DNA of 64,000 bases from Fragilaria crotonensis (Eukaryota; Bacillariophyta; Fragilariophyceae; Fragilariales; Fragilariaceae): positions 62,001 to 126,000 of the forward strand of contig JAKSYS010000074.1 in the NCBI GenBank assembly GCA_022925895.1, in the 5' to 3' direction. Shown piece by piece: positions 22,001 to 33,409 of the stretch. Each line of letters begins with the position of its first letter. Position 1 is the stretch's first letter. The notes beneath the pieces were generated by a model. It did not search any database and had not been told where the DNA came from. It saw nothing but the letters and a program-made list of their open reading frames with translations. Made by a program: the position numbers and the translations under genes.

Positions 22001-22301
22001 CGTTTGTGTCGATGCCAGCGAACAATCAAGTCAACCAAATCCGAACCCCAATGTTTGCCACCATCCTCAATCCAAATATTGAGAACACCACCACTTTCAT
22101 TTCGCATCCACTTTTCTCATAACTTGGGAAAAAGCCGTCGAGTTATCGTGTCGTCAGCCCAATCTACTCGTAAGTACTGGAGTGGAACATTGTTTCTGCT
22201 GCTGCATAGATCCATTCAGTTGGGTTCTCTTTAATTCGTTTCGACGACTGACAACACTGACAACACAACACGCACAACACAGAAAGGTATTCACTGTGAC
22301 C

Positions 22302-23319
22302 ATGAAGCTTTCCATTCCGACTCTGTCCATTGGATTCGTCGCGGCCATTGCCATTCTCGGTGACACTGCCTGTGCCCAGAACAACATCCCCCCCCACTCG
22401 ATCACCACTGGCGACGAGCTTGAAAAGGACAGCATCGTCAGCATCGATCAAGACGAGCATCGTTTGCTTAAACAAGGCAAGGGCACGAGCGCTCCAACGC
22501 GCGCTCCAACGAAGTTTCCAACCCGCGCTCCAACGACGTTTCCGACCCGCGCTCCAACGAGCGCTTGCCTCATCATCGATCCGGAGGAGCGTCTATTGAA
22601 AGGAGGCAAAGGCTATCAACGCGCGCTCCAACGCGCCCTCCAACGAAGTTTCCAACGCGTGCTCTACGAATCCTCCAAAAGAGCGTGATTGCAACGACAA
22701 TAAGGCCTGTACGGTGGACAGCTGCGACCCTGCCACTGGATGTGTGAACTCTCCTGTGAATGTAATCGACCCCAAACATCGACGGGATAATCAGCCCCAA
22801 TGAATGGACCGGCGCAGCCACCGCCACGATCGGCAACGGTGGCGGCACGGCTTATTTCAAAGCCGATGCCAATTTCATCTATGGGGCATTTGATATCACC
22901 GGCTGGACAAGTCAAGAGGGGCTACTTCGAATGGCAACCTCTTGGGATTTGGTGTTTGGAACGAGGATAATAGCTACCCGGGTAACGGGGTCGAATTCCA
23001 GCAAGCGACAGGCCAAGCGAACTGGGGTAATGATGGACAGTCTGGGACCCTGAACGGGCTAGTTTCGGCTTTCCGGATCAATGCCCAGTCCCCTCCTGCG
23101 TCCTCAATCCCAACTACTTTGGAGGCGATGGATTCGTTTGGTACGGGCCACCGCGTCTGGGAGGTGAAAATGCCGATCAGCACCATGACAGTAGTCGATT
23201 GTCAAGTCTGGGTCGTTGGTGGCATTAATTACGCGGGAGCTCAACATTGGTATCCGGCCTCCTTTTTCCCTGGTTATAACGGCTACTTCTCTGTTCAGCT
23301 GCAGGTACCGGTACCCTAA
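22302..23319 (+). pseudogene. secreted T-A-P-T-repeat / Cys-repeat protein, broken by at least four frameshifts
   Basis: The ATG at 22302 opens a clear signal peptide (MKLSIPTLSIGFVAAIAILG, cleavage after about TACAQ). An acidic spacer and SAPTRAPTKFPTRAPTT repeats follow. The frame then moves: TRAPTRPPTKFPTRA (near 22620) is in a second frame and RDCNDNKACTVDSCDPATGC (22682-22741) in a third. The start of a beta-rich ligand domain (NIDGIISPNEW, then GTAYFKADANFIYGAFDITGW) is shifted again near 22775. Its end (GFGVWNEDNSYPGN to FSVQLQVPVP, stop 23319) is shifted again near 22925. The CNDNKACTVDSCDPATGC block is a known extracellular Cys-repeat type. Introns cannot account for shifts inside the short repeat. 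A cell-wall or adhesive role is inferred from composition. Confidence 0.7.
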
Positions 23320-23379
23320 TCAACATTACTTCCTGGATGCGCCAGAAATCATGCAATGGCGCCTAGTATGCGACGTATG

Positions 23380-24165
23380 TTACGGCATGGAACGGGATAG
23401 CCTTATACTTGTTAGATGAATGTAAATTGTGACTTGAAACATGTTCGTTGTAGCCATATGAACGACCACTTCGGCAACACGTGCAGCCGTTGAAACCAGC
23501 TGTTCTATAAGCGTGCTGTGCAGACCGGAGGGGTCATCAAGAACCAACCGACTTCCAGCCTCGGAAAATTTCCTCTGTGCCTCAGCTTGTCCCATCTGAG
23601 CCACGACAAGTTCCTTCCCTAAATCAGAATACTCCGCAAAGGCTCCGCATTTTTTCTCTCTGGCTTTGCGAGCTTCGTCGCAGCATCAGCATGTAATCTC
23701 TTTGCCTTTTCAAGCTCCTTTTCATCGTCAGTGCGCGTTTTCTTGCTCTTGAGGAATCTCTCGCAAGTTGCTTTCATCTTGGCAAAGGATTGGCATAAAG
23801 TCAATGTGCATACTTCGTTGCCACTGGTAGAACACTGCAAGACGTTCAAAATTGATCATTTCCTGCTCCTCTTGCTGGCACCATTGCTGCATCTCATGCA
23901 CAAGTTCTTGGAGCTTCAACGCCCGCTCGCGCCAACGATTGGTGATTGAAACACAGGAAACGAGTCTCTCTTTCTCCGAATTTTGTTCTGTTCTTGATTC
24001 ATGAGGCTGAGTGTCTGGATTGAATCGCTCTATAAGATAACGGTTCAAGTCAATCCCCTTTGCGGGAATTGCTGATGCAACGCCACTGCTGACATTGCTG
24101 AGCGAGCTTACGTCGTCGTCGTCGTTGTCGTCCATCTGATTTACTTGTACCGTAATAGTATTCAT
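23380..24165 (-). pseudogene. coiled-coil protein relic (possibly BAR-domain-like)
   Basis: ATG at 24165. The first 120 codons give an acidic leader (DDNDDDDVSSLS) and a helix (RWRERALKLQELVHEMQQWC). The frame shifts near 23850 into LCQSFAKMKATCERFLKSKK and EKELEKAKRLHADAATKLA. It shifts again near 23675 to DEARKAREKKCGAFAEYSDL and on to GKELVVAQMGQAEAQRKF, ending in a helical C-terminus. The Ala/Lys/Glu-rich helices and short Tyr/Gly turns resemble BAR-type membrane-curving proteins, but this is a guess from pattern only. Two one-base shifts make it non-functional as read. Confidence 0.5.
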
Positions 24166-24423
24166 GATACTACCAGTAGTAGGATTCCGTCGGCGGGATG
24201 AGTGAGGACTGGTCGACTTTCACGATGGATACGAGATCGTGATGCTACTGCATGTACTAACTACATTGAGTGGATAGTCGATTGCAGAATGTGAAATGTG
24301 AAACTGTGAACGAACAGACACGATGGAAAACATAGAGGATGGGTGTGTGTGAGTGTGTGCGGAGAAGGGCGGAGGTAAATGAAGCGAAACCGTTCGCTGT
24401 TTTGACGTTTTGACCGGTCGCAG
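24166..24423. other. upstream flank of the coiled-coil relic
   Basis: 258 bp ending at copia element 2. It contains a GTGTGTGTG-like run near 24346 and no coding sequence. Confidence 0.4.
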
Positions 24424-24636
24424 TGTTAAGTTCTGCTCGTGCTATCGTGTTTTCAGGCTACTGCATATGCATGACCGTACGATTCGTACGGTAGCTATGA
24501 TGCATGTAGAGGAATGCGAAGTATGTGTTATAATTTTTTTAAGTTACTAGCATCACCAACATGCTGCCCCTTCGGGGCACATTCACCTTGCGAAAGGCCT
24601 TGCCTAGATCTTTGATTATGCGGACAGATATTAATA
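24424..24636 (+). repeat. 5' LTR of copia element 2
   Basis: 213 bp. It contains the palindrome-rich stretch CATGACCGTACGATTCGTAC and a hairpin CTGCCCCTTCGGGGCA, which could serve as promoter or termination structures. Confidence 0.93.
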
Positions 24637-25275
24637 GTTTATCAGACCCAAGGCGCTGCAGGGCAACTTTGGCATAGCAGCACCATCGTCGTTTCGGTAT
24701 ATGGCAGCTTGGCTGGGCTGAATCCAATCGACGACGAATGTGTGATCGGGTCGGCGCATGCGCCTTTCACATGGGTAACAGAAAACGAGTCCCAGCCCTC
24801 GAATCCCCGGATGGATAATGTTTATGGCGACGTTCGTTTGCGGTGATTATCAATGGGATGCGTGCGATTCCTTGTCATGCCTGCGGTAGTTGAGGAGTGA
24901 TGTCGTGTCGTTTCTTTACACAGCGACGCATACCTCACAGCTGTCCAAAGGTTCGTCCTTCTGTCAGACTGCATGGGACAGATCACCGTTTCCGTTTTGG
25001 TCCTGTGGGGCGACAGTCGAGGTCGGGTGCGCAATTTTTGGTCGCTTCTTTCGCGATATTACATCCGGTTAAAATTGTCTCAACCGATGCGTCGGTATTG
25101 AGCAAGTAACACCTCGGGCGCTGATTGATTTCGGTTGGCGCAACTTCCGCTGAAATATGGTTCGTGGGAACCGTTGGGAAACTAATGCTGGAACGGTCTC
25201 TCTCGAAGATTACTCACTTCTTGAACGGTTTGTGTTTTAATCGCTCTATTCTCAAGGTTTTTGGATCATAGAAAG
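24637..25275 (+). other. untranslated leader of copia element 2 with primer-binding-site candidate
   Basis: 639 bp between LTR and start codon. GTTTATCAGACCCAA begins it, as in element 1. No ORF of note. Confidence 0.55.
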
Positions 25276-28200
25276 ATGGCCGATGCAGTCAATATGAGAG
25301 CGGCTTTGGAGAGGTGTGGCCTCAACCAAACGACTGCAACCTACATGATGACCGATCAAGGTTTTGATTCTACGGATGAGCTTCTCATGGCTTCGAAGGA
25401 GAGCTTTGACACGATGATAAAAAATGCAATCAAGTCTTCCCCACCTGACGTCATTTTCTCAACTGCTTCTATCAGGCGGTTGAATGCTTTCAAGTACTGG
25501 GCTGAGGAGCGTCACATGTGTGGTTTGCCAGTGACTCCCATCCTTTTTACCGCTGCGGTTTTGTCGGAATACATGAATGTTTTGCGCTCCGATGAGATCG
25601 AGATCACTGCCAGGAAGGACCAGATCCCAACGAAGCCGGACCCGTTAAAGGCTGAAAAGGAGTGGTTCAAGTTCTGGGAGAAGCTTAAGAATTACCTCGG
25701 GCGTATTCGGGGTGCTGCCAAGATTCCGTTGCTGTACACGATTAGAGACCATGATGTGGTCACAGATGAGATTCGAGGTGCAACGTATTCCACGCACACC
25801 AAGAAGATCATTGATATTGTTTTGTTGTCAGGCGAGCATTATGCTGTTGACAACGTGAGCTTGTGGGAGATCATTAAGAGCCTCGTTATTGACGGGTTCG
25901 GATGGTCGTTTGTTAAACGCTTTGACAAGACGATGGACGGTAGAGGAGCGGTGCTTGCCTTACGTCGCCAGTGCGAGGGGAAGACATCGGTCAAGACTCG
26001 CAAGAACAAGGCATATGCTTCAATCGCATCGTCCAGTTATCGGGGCATAAGGAAGCAGTTTACTTTTGCTCAGTATGTTGCAATACATCAGTCTGCGCAC
26101 AATGAGCTTGAAGACTGCAACGAGCCCATTCCCGAGACAAAGAAGGTGTCGGACTTTCTCGCTGGAATATCGGATTCGTCGCTGGAGGCCGGGATCACAT
26201 GTGTCCTTAGCGAGGATCGATATCAGGACAGCTTCGAGGCGACTCAACAGTTCTTAGGAACATTGGTCGCCAACCAGATGATTCATCGTCAAGCCAAGAG
26301 GGCTGGGGGCGATGATCGCAATGTGTCTTCGACTGACGGCGGGAGCAACGCTCACGGAAAAACGAAGGGCGGGAAGAAGAAACTTGAGGCCCGATTTTAT
26401 TCGACGGAGGAGTGGAAACAGCTCACGCCTGAAGAGCGTACCAAGGTCATCGAGCTCAAGAAACAAAAGGGATCTAAAGGCAAAGAAAAGAAGGGTTCTA
26501 GTAAAAGGAAAGCAGCTTCTGCCGAATCGAGTAAGGACAAGGATGATGAGGCTGCACAAAGCGAGGGTGACGATGCGAATGAAACTGATACGACGACCCA
26601 AGGAGGTAACGAGTTTGGACGTGGTGCTCACAAGAAATCCAAGAAGAAGGCAACGGTTTCGGCCGTCTCTTCTACGGCAGCGTTGCCCACTCCGAGGGCT
26701 GTTCGTCACGTGATGATGGTCACCCGCAGAAACGTCATGGATTCGAGTCAATTAGTCGAGACCGAGACAGGCGTTGAGGGACGAATGGAACTGGACACCC
26801 ACGCTGACACGTGTGTCGCGGGTGGTAATACAGTTGTCCTTGACCTCACCGGTAAAGTTGCATCCGTGTCACCCTTCTGTGATTCAGAATTCAAGGCACT
26901 TGAAGACATCCCGATCGCAACTGTTGCGACTGCATACGATTGCCCATTGACCGGCAAGACTTATGTCTTGGTGATCAACGAGGCTTTATATTTTGGGGAC
27001 AAGATGAAGCATTCTCTTCTTTGCCCCAACCAACTGAGAGCCAATGGGTTGAAGGTGGATGACTGTCCTCGACAGTACGATTCGGATTCCACTCACAGTA
27101 TACATGTGCCGGAATCCGACCTAAGTATACCCTTGGCACTACGTGGCGTCATTTCGGGTTTTGTAACACGGGTTCCGACCAACGCCGAGCTTGCTGACCT
27201 GACGCGACACGTTGAGATGACTTCCGAAGAAGAGTGGGATCCTTATGCTTCGGCATTCTCCACTGCTGAAGAGGACCGCGATGTCTTATGGAAGGAGCGG
27301 GAGTTGTCCTCCACTACCGTGGGAAGGCAACAGCACGCTGTTGATTTCGACCCCTTGATTGAGTTGGCAATTGGTGAGTCCAATGATATGGCGGATCGAC
27401 TCATAGCCTCGGTTCGCGTAGACTTGGTTGGCAGTGATCCGGTTCGTTCTGCTGGCGCATGCGAGTCACGCTCTGTGGCCGCCGTCGTACGCGATGGGAC
27501 TCGCTCGGTCATTGCTCCCGAAGATGTTGCGAAAATGTGGAATATCGGTTTGTCTACAGCAATGAAGACGCTTCAAGTCACGACACAACTTGGCGTCCGG
27601 ACGTTACAACATCCGGCGCAACGACGCTTTCGGACAGCCATGCCCCATTTGCGATACCCACGCTTGAAGGGGACCTTTTATGCGGATACTCTTTTTTTCA
27701 CGGTGAAATCGGTCCGCGGGTTCAAGTGTGCGCATCTGATTGGGAATGGACTTGGGTTTGCAAGGTTCATGCCAATGGAATTGAAGAGTGATGCACATTT
27801 GTCGCTCACAAGCTTCATTCAGCAGCACGGGGTGATGGAAAACTTAATCGTTGACAATGATCCTACGATGGCTTATAAGGAGTGGCGTCGAACAGTACGC
27901 GAATTTCGGATCGATCAGCGGATGACAGAGCCTTACTCACCATGGCAGAATCGAGCGGAACTCGATGTCCGTGAAATAAAACGGTCCATTAGGAGGTTTA
28001 CGAAACGATCGGGTTCTCCGAAAAGACTATGGTGTTTTCTTGGCGAATTGGTTGCCACCTTGAGGGGACTGACAGCGTACGAATCGCCAAAGTTGCAAGG
28101 ACGTTGCGCAACCGAGCATGCATTGGGTTATACACCTGATATTTCCCCTTGGGTTCAACATGCATGGTATGAGAATGTCTGGTACCGTGACTCCGACGGA

Positions 28201-30806
28201 GAAAGTAAGATCGGGAAGTGGCTTGGGTTGGCTGCTAACATAGGGGGCGGAGATTGCTTTTGGATACTGCCTTTATCGGCGCGACCTATCGCAAGGTCGA
28301 CGGTATGGTCGATCACCCGAGATGAGTTGGCTGGTGACGCTGTAAAAAGGGCCATTGAATCTTTGGACTTGTCAATCAGGGACAAGATTGGGGATGGCAT
28401 TGATGACGGTGTCGCACAAGAGAATGTGGGAGCGTTACCGGTGAATGGGGACCTGTTGGAGGATTTGGACGATGACGCAGCAGTTACTGATGACGAAGCT
28501 GGTGTACCAGATATGGACGAGTATACTCCAGAAACTTTTGATGGTTACTTGACTGCGTCCGTCATGTTACCTCGGGGCGATGAGGTGTTGAAAGCACAAG
28601 TTGTTGCCAGAAAGAGGGATGCCAATGGGAATCCAATCGGGAAGGCAAACTCTAATCCGATATTGGACACAAGGGAATATGTCGTTGAATTTGAAGACGG
28701 CACGAAGGAGGTGTATATGGCAAATATGATTGCCGAAAACATGTATGCACAGGTGGACAGTGAAGGCAGGGCCTTTGCACTTATGTCTGAGATTGTGGAC
28801 CACGAGTCGGACGCACGGGCGATGAAGATTGCTGACGGTACCTTTGTCGACAAGCAAGGTCGCCAGCGGCCACGGATAACTACCCAAGGGTGGAGGCTCT
28901 TGGTTGAATGGAAGGACGGTACGACCACTTGGGTGCCTCTTAAGGATTTAAAGGAGTCGTTCCCAATCGAAGTGGCTGAATATGCCGTTGCAAACAAGAT
29001 TTCGGAACAACCGGCTTTTAAATGGTGGGTTGATGACACGCTGAGGAAGCGACATCGCATCATTAAGAAGGTTAAGTCGGCTAAGTACTGGAAGCGGACG
29101 CACAAGTTTGGCATTCGGCTTCCGCATTCAGTTGAAGAAGCGCTGAGATTTGACGAGGAATCAGGAACTGATTTCTGGCGCAAGGCGATTGAGAAAGAGA
29201 TGAGGAATGTCTTACCTGCTTTCGAGTTCAGGGACGATGACAAGATGCCAATTGGTTACGAGTGTATCAGATGTCATATGGTCTTCGACATCAAGATTGG
29301 AGACCTGACGCGGAAGGCAAGGTTTTGTGCAAATGGCAATGAAACAGACCCTCCGAAGGAATCGACGTTCTCCACAGTTGTGTCAAGGGATACGGTTCGC
29401 CTCTTTTTCTTGATGGCAGCGTTGCATGACACTGATATATTATCGGCAGACATTCAGAATGCCTATCTGAATGCGCCGGTAAAGGAGAAGTTGTATACTA
29501 TTGCCGGAAAAGAATTTGGCCCAAAGAATGAGGACGGCCGGTGATAATTGTACGGGCACTTTATGGACTGAGGAGTAGCGGCAAATCCTTCCGTGACTTT
29601 CTTGCAAATAATCTGCGGGAGATGGGATACGCGAGTACTAAGGCGGACCCGGACTTGTGGATGAAGCCGGATTGTAAGACTGATGGAACTGAGTACTATC
29701 ATTATGTGATATGCTACGTTGATGATGTTGCGGTTACAATGGAGGAACCCGAGCGCTTCATGGACGAACTGGGGCGTAGGTTTACATTGAAGGAGGGAAG
29801 TGTCCAGGAACCAACCCTGTACTTAGGGGCTGACGTTTTGAAGTGGTATATCGCCGAATCTGATGAGCCGGGTAAGGTTCGTTGGGCGTTGGCGTCTACC
29901 AAGTATACCAAGAGGGCAATCGCTGACCTTGAGACTGAGCTTGACTCGATAGGCAAGCGACTGCCCACCAAGGTTGTGACTCCGCTCTCGGGCGCCTACC
30001 GGCCGGAGTTGGACCAAACAACGGAGTTGAATGCCGAGAGGCAAAACTACTATCAAGGACTGATAGGGGTGCTTCGCTGGATTTGCGAATTGGGACGGCT
30101 CGATATCCTTATGCCTGTCTCAATGATGTCGCGATATATAGTGGCCGCCAGAAGCGGTCACTTGGATCAATTGTTTCATATATTTGCTTACCTGAAACGA
30201 TACGATTCATCAACGATGGTGTTCGATGACACCGAACCTGCCTTCGATGAAAGGAGGTTTAAGGATTGCGATTGGAGTGAATACTATCCTGGGGCTAAGG
30301 AAGCTTTGCCTCCGGATATGCCTGCGCCGCGTGGGCGTTCCGTCGTGATGTCCTGCTTTGTTGATGCAGATCATGCTGGGTGCAGGGTCACGAGGCGCTC
30401 ACACACAGGTGTGATCATTTTCGTGAACCGTGCCCCTATTCTGTGGTTTTCAAAAAGACAGAATACTGTGGAGTCCTCGACATTCGGTTCTGAGTTTGTT
30501 GCAATGCGGATTGCTATCGAAATGATTGAGGGTCTACGTTATAAGCTTCGGATGATGGGTGTTGGAATTGAAGGACCGTGCAATGTGTTTTGTGATAACA
30601 ATGCGGTGGTGTTGAATTCGGTGAACCCGGAGTCTGTGTTGAAGAAGAAACATGCAGCTATCAACTACCATCGGGCGAGAGAAGCAATAGCCGCGGGAGT
30701 GATTAGAGTTGCGAAAGAGGATACGGAGACCAACATCGCCGATCTCTTAACGAAATGTTTACCTGGCCCAGCTTTGCGGGAACATGCAAGTCGGGTCTTG
30801 TGGTGA
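25276..30806 (+). pseudogene. gag-pol polyprotein of copia element 2, single frameshift in RT
   Basis: 1,422 codons are open from ATG 25276 to a TGA at 29542, and 421 more in another frame from 29541 to 30806. Order: Gag (1 to about 400); Lys/Glu-rich linker; protease-like site LDTHADTCVAG at D507; integrase with D804 (FYADTL), D860 (VDNDPTM) and E895 (NRAELDVRE); an acidic linker; chromodomain-like GWRLLVEWKDGTTTWVPLKD from residue 1205; RT with DIQNAYLNAP, then after the break ALYGLRSSG and YVDDVAV; RNase H with DADHAGC, ESSTFGSE and CDNNAVV. One missing base near 29540 separates DGR from VIIVRALYG, which is contiguous in element 1. No slippery heptamer is obvious, and the break cuts the RT domain, so it is read as a mutation. 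Confidence 0.92.
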
Positions 30807-30938
30807 ACGATGCGCCATGGCGCAAACCCCTTTCTCTTAATACCGAGGTTCCCAAAATGGTGCCTCAGGCCTCTGTTGGTTGATGGGGATTGTTCCAAGG
30901 CAAATTGATTCGCGGCATGCGTATCATTTTGTGGGGAC

Positions 30939-31151
30939 TGTTAAGTTCTGCTCGTGCTATCGTGTTTTCAGGCTACTGCATATGCATGACCGTACGATTC
31001 GTACGGTAGCTATGATGCATGTAGAGGAATGCGAAGTATGTGTTATAATTTTTTTAAGTTACTAGCATCACCAACATGCTGCCCCTTCGGGGCACATTCA
31101 CCTTGCGAAAGGCCTTGCCTAGATCTTTGATTATGCGGACAGATATTAATA
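30939..31151 (+). repeat. 3' LTR of copia element 2
   Basis: 213 bp matching 24424-24636. Preceded by the purine tract GTGGGGAC and followed by GCAG. Confidence 0.93.
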
Positions 31152-31155
31152 GCAG

Positions 31156-31597
31156 TAGTCCCGCGTCCCGCACATGACGGGGAGTATTCCTACACACCTG
31201 TACCTGGTACAAGCATAAATGTCACTGCTGCACATGGTGGCAACCAGTACCATTGTACGACTTACTGGAGTACTGGAGTACATTATAGAGATATATGTGT
31301 ATCATACAAATTGTACTTGTACCCAAGGCTCAACTTGTAGTTTGGCGTTGAGCAGAACCTGCATCCGAATTCCATATGCATATCTACTCTACCTAGTGCT
31401 AGTACCATAGAGAGTACCAGTGACTAGTCCTACTGTGCCGGTATTAGAATACGTATGTACCAGGTAGCGAAAAAAAAGTATGATGATACACATGATACAT
31501 GATGTATGCCGATCACGGGCAAATGCTTGACATCAGGGTCACGATCGACTCAAACCGCATCCGCGACGACCGATGACATTCTATTGGCTAATCTGTT
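31156..31597. other. intergenic, GTAC-rich 5' flank of the first LRR gene
   Basis: About 440 bp with several GTACC/GGTAC and TACTGGAGTA repeats and no ORF. It must contain the promoter of the LRR gene. Confidence 0.45.
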
Positions 31598-33409
31598 ATG
31601 CTAGTGGCGCGGCAGATTTACGAGCCGGCACGAGAATTCAACAAAATCGATGAATTCTCGAGCGCCCCAAATGAAATTTTATCGACCCATTATGGTCCAT
31701 TTGGGTCATTCCTCAGATTTCGCTCCAGAAGGCAGCGCTGCGCCGACGACGATTGCATGGATTCTTATGATGACGAGCATGAGAATGAGAATGTGCCCGT
31801 AACTGCACCAGCAGAACTTACTATAGACTTGACAGAAACCGAAATCAAGCATGATGACTTTGTGGAAGAGTTTTTGCTTCGATTGGAGAATGGAGGTACA
31901 ACGTCGTTCGAAAGCACCGCCGCCGACGACGGCGGCGTGGATGCTTCGGCTGGCAATGCGGAGGATGCTCTCCTTGCTGCAGCTGCAGAACGTACTACAG
32001 ACGAGACGGAAGACAGGTGTGATGACTTTGTTGGTGAATCTCAGACTGACTTGCCCACCGTGTCCATGTCGTCGGATCCTTCTGCCGTCGCTTCACATGC
32101 TTTGTTACCACTAATTGAAGTACGCAACCTTGCTCCCAGTGATGATATTAATGGTTTAGATCATGCACCACTGGTTGAATCATTGCATCCAACCGGGCTA
32201 CGAAATGTCGATTCCGGAGCATATCCCATATCATCAGATAGCAACACAGCAACACGCCCGGCATCTGCGTTTCCAACTGCTGCATATGGTTCAACCACAG
32301 GGTTCGCCGATGAATCCAAGGAGGAAGAGGAGGTGCCAAACTATGCAGGAGCACCTACTAATGCGCATGACAGCAATGGAATTACTGGTGAACGTGGTTT
32401 GCAAATTGTGGAAGCACAGCCGGTGCATGATGTAGATGAAGAGGGATCGATGATTGTTGCGGAGGCCCATCACGTCACAATCAAGTGGTACCAACGTCCC
32501 TTCTATCGGTGGATTCTCGTTGGAAGTACTCTGTTTACCACCGGTCTTATTGTGGTTGTGATTGTCCTTGTCACTCGACCATCAGCTGCACCAGGCAGCT
32601 CTTTGTTGCAGCCCCCAACACTGGCGCCGAGTGAGGCGTCGCCCCCCACACCGGTACCTTCCTTGTTGACGCCGGAACAAATTGCCTGCAACTTTCTTTC
32701 TACTCCGAACGTGACGATGTGTCGATCGAAAGTCGTCTTCGACTCGTGGAATAATGGGAATATTGGCGACAATACCACTGGTTCCACAATTCCGACCGAG
32801 ATCGGGCTCATGACGCAGCTGACGTATTTGGATTTCTACAACAACCAATTGAATTCTACTGTTCCAAGTGAGATCGGGCTCTTATCAAATCTGACGTTAT
32901 TGTCCATCTGGAAAAATCAGTTGACCTCCACAATTCCAACTGAGATCACACGCCTTACTGATCTGTTGTTTTTGGATTTTTTATACAATCAGCTGACGGG
33001 CACAATTCCTAGTGAGATGGCGCTCATGACAAAGCTGATTAGATGGGATGTGTCCAACAATCGATTGACCTCCACATTTCCAAGTGAGATGGGGCTCTTA
33101 ACGGATCTGACGTATTTGTCTTTCTACAGCAATCGTTTGTCGGGGACAATCCCAACGGAGATCGCTCTCTTGACAAATCTGCTATACTTTTATACCTCCA
33201 GCAATCAGTTGACTTCCACAATTCCTACGGAGATGGCGCTCATGACGCAGCTGACGGAACTGGATTACTATAACAATCAGTTGGCGGGCACAATTCCATC
33301 ATCTCTGTGCTCACTCGGTTATATGATGATCTGGATTGACTGTGATAAAATTTCATGTGCTTCAGGCTGTTGCATTTCAGGTACAGATGGGTTTCCTTCC
33401 TGCGGCTGA
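31598..33409 (+). CDS. single-pass membrane LRR protein, copy 1
   Basis: 603 residues from ATG 31598. The ATG at 31757 (CMDSYDDE) is an alternative where similarity to the neighbouring paralogue becomes firm. There is no N-terminal signal peptide. Residues 1 to about 300 are acidic and mostly disordered, with conserved blocks KHDDFVEEFLLRLENG and DDGGVDASAGN. WYQRPFYRWILVGS leads into a hydrophobic segment at about 305-325, then a Pro/Ser-rich linker, an N-cap (IACNFLSTPNVTMCRSKV), about eight 24-residue LRRs (NQLTSTIPTEI... type), and a Cys-rich end (CASGCC...FPSCG). Basic residues before the membrane segment and none after suggest N-in/C-out (type II) topology with the LRRs outside. There is no kinase. 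Ligand and pathway are unknown; a sensing or adhesion role is inferred. Its paralogue lies tail-to-tail 1 kb away. Confidence 0.85.
   Translation: MLVARQIYEPAREFNKIDEFSSAPNEILSTHYGPFGSFLRFRSRRQRCADDDCMDSYDDEHENENVPVTAPAELTIDLTETEIKHDDFVEEFLLRLENGGTTSFESTAADDGGVDASAGNAEDALLAAAAERTTDETEDRCDDFVGESQTDLPTVSMSSDPSAVASHALLPLIEVRNLAPSDDINGLDHAPLVESLHPTGLRNVDSGAYPISSDSNTATRPASAFPTAAYGSTTGFADESKEEEEVPNYAGAPTNAHDSNGITGERGLQIVEAQPVHDVDEEGSMIVAEAHHVTIKWYQRPFYRWILVGSTLFTTGLIVVVIVLVTRPSAAPGSSLLQPPTLAPSEASPPTPVPSLLTPEQIACNFLSTPNVTMCRSKVVFDSWNNGNIGDNTTGSTIPTEIGLMTQLTYLDFYNNQLNSTVPSEIGLLSNLTLLSIWKNQLTSTIPTEITRLTDLLFLDFLYNQLTGTIPSEMALMTKLIRWDVSNNRLTSTFPSEMGLLTDLTYLSFYSNRLSGTIPTEIALLTNLLYFYTSSNQLTSTIPTEMALMTQLTELDYYNNQLAGTIPSSLCSLGYMMIWIDCDKISCASGCCISGTDGFPSCG

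Larger units (their letters stand above)
24424..31151 (+). mobile_element. Ty1/copia-type LTR retrotransposon 2 (diatom CoDi-like), nearly intact
   Basis: 6,728 bp with 213-bp LTRs (24424-24636 and 30939-31151) that look identical by eye, beginning TGTTAAGTTC and ending AGATATTAATA. GCAG flanks both ends (24420-24423 and 31152-31155), a 4-bp target duplication. GTTTATCAGACCCAA follows the 5' LTR and GTGGGGAC precedes the 3' LTR. The proteins are clearly related to element 1 but the LTRs are not alike. Matching LTRs and one reading-frame lesion indicate a recent insertion. Confidence 0.94.

Noticed and set aside
29530-29550. Programmed ribosomal frameshift in copia element 2
   Set aside because: No slippery heptamer, location inside the RT domain, and continuous frame at the same place in element 1 point to a mutation or sequence error.
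31598-33409. LRR receptor kinase
   Set aside because: No kinase domain on either side of the membrane helix, and the order acidic-membrane-LRR does not fit a plant receptor kinase.
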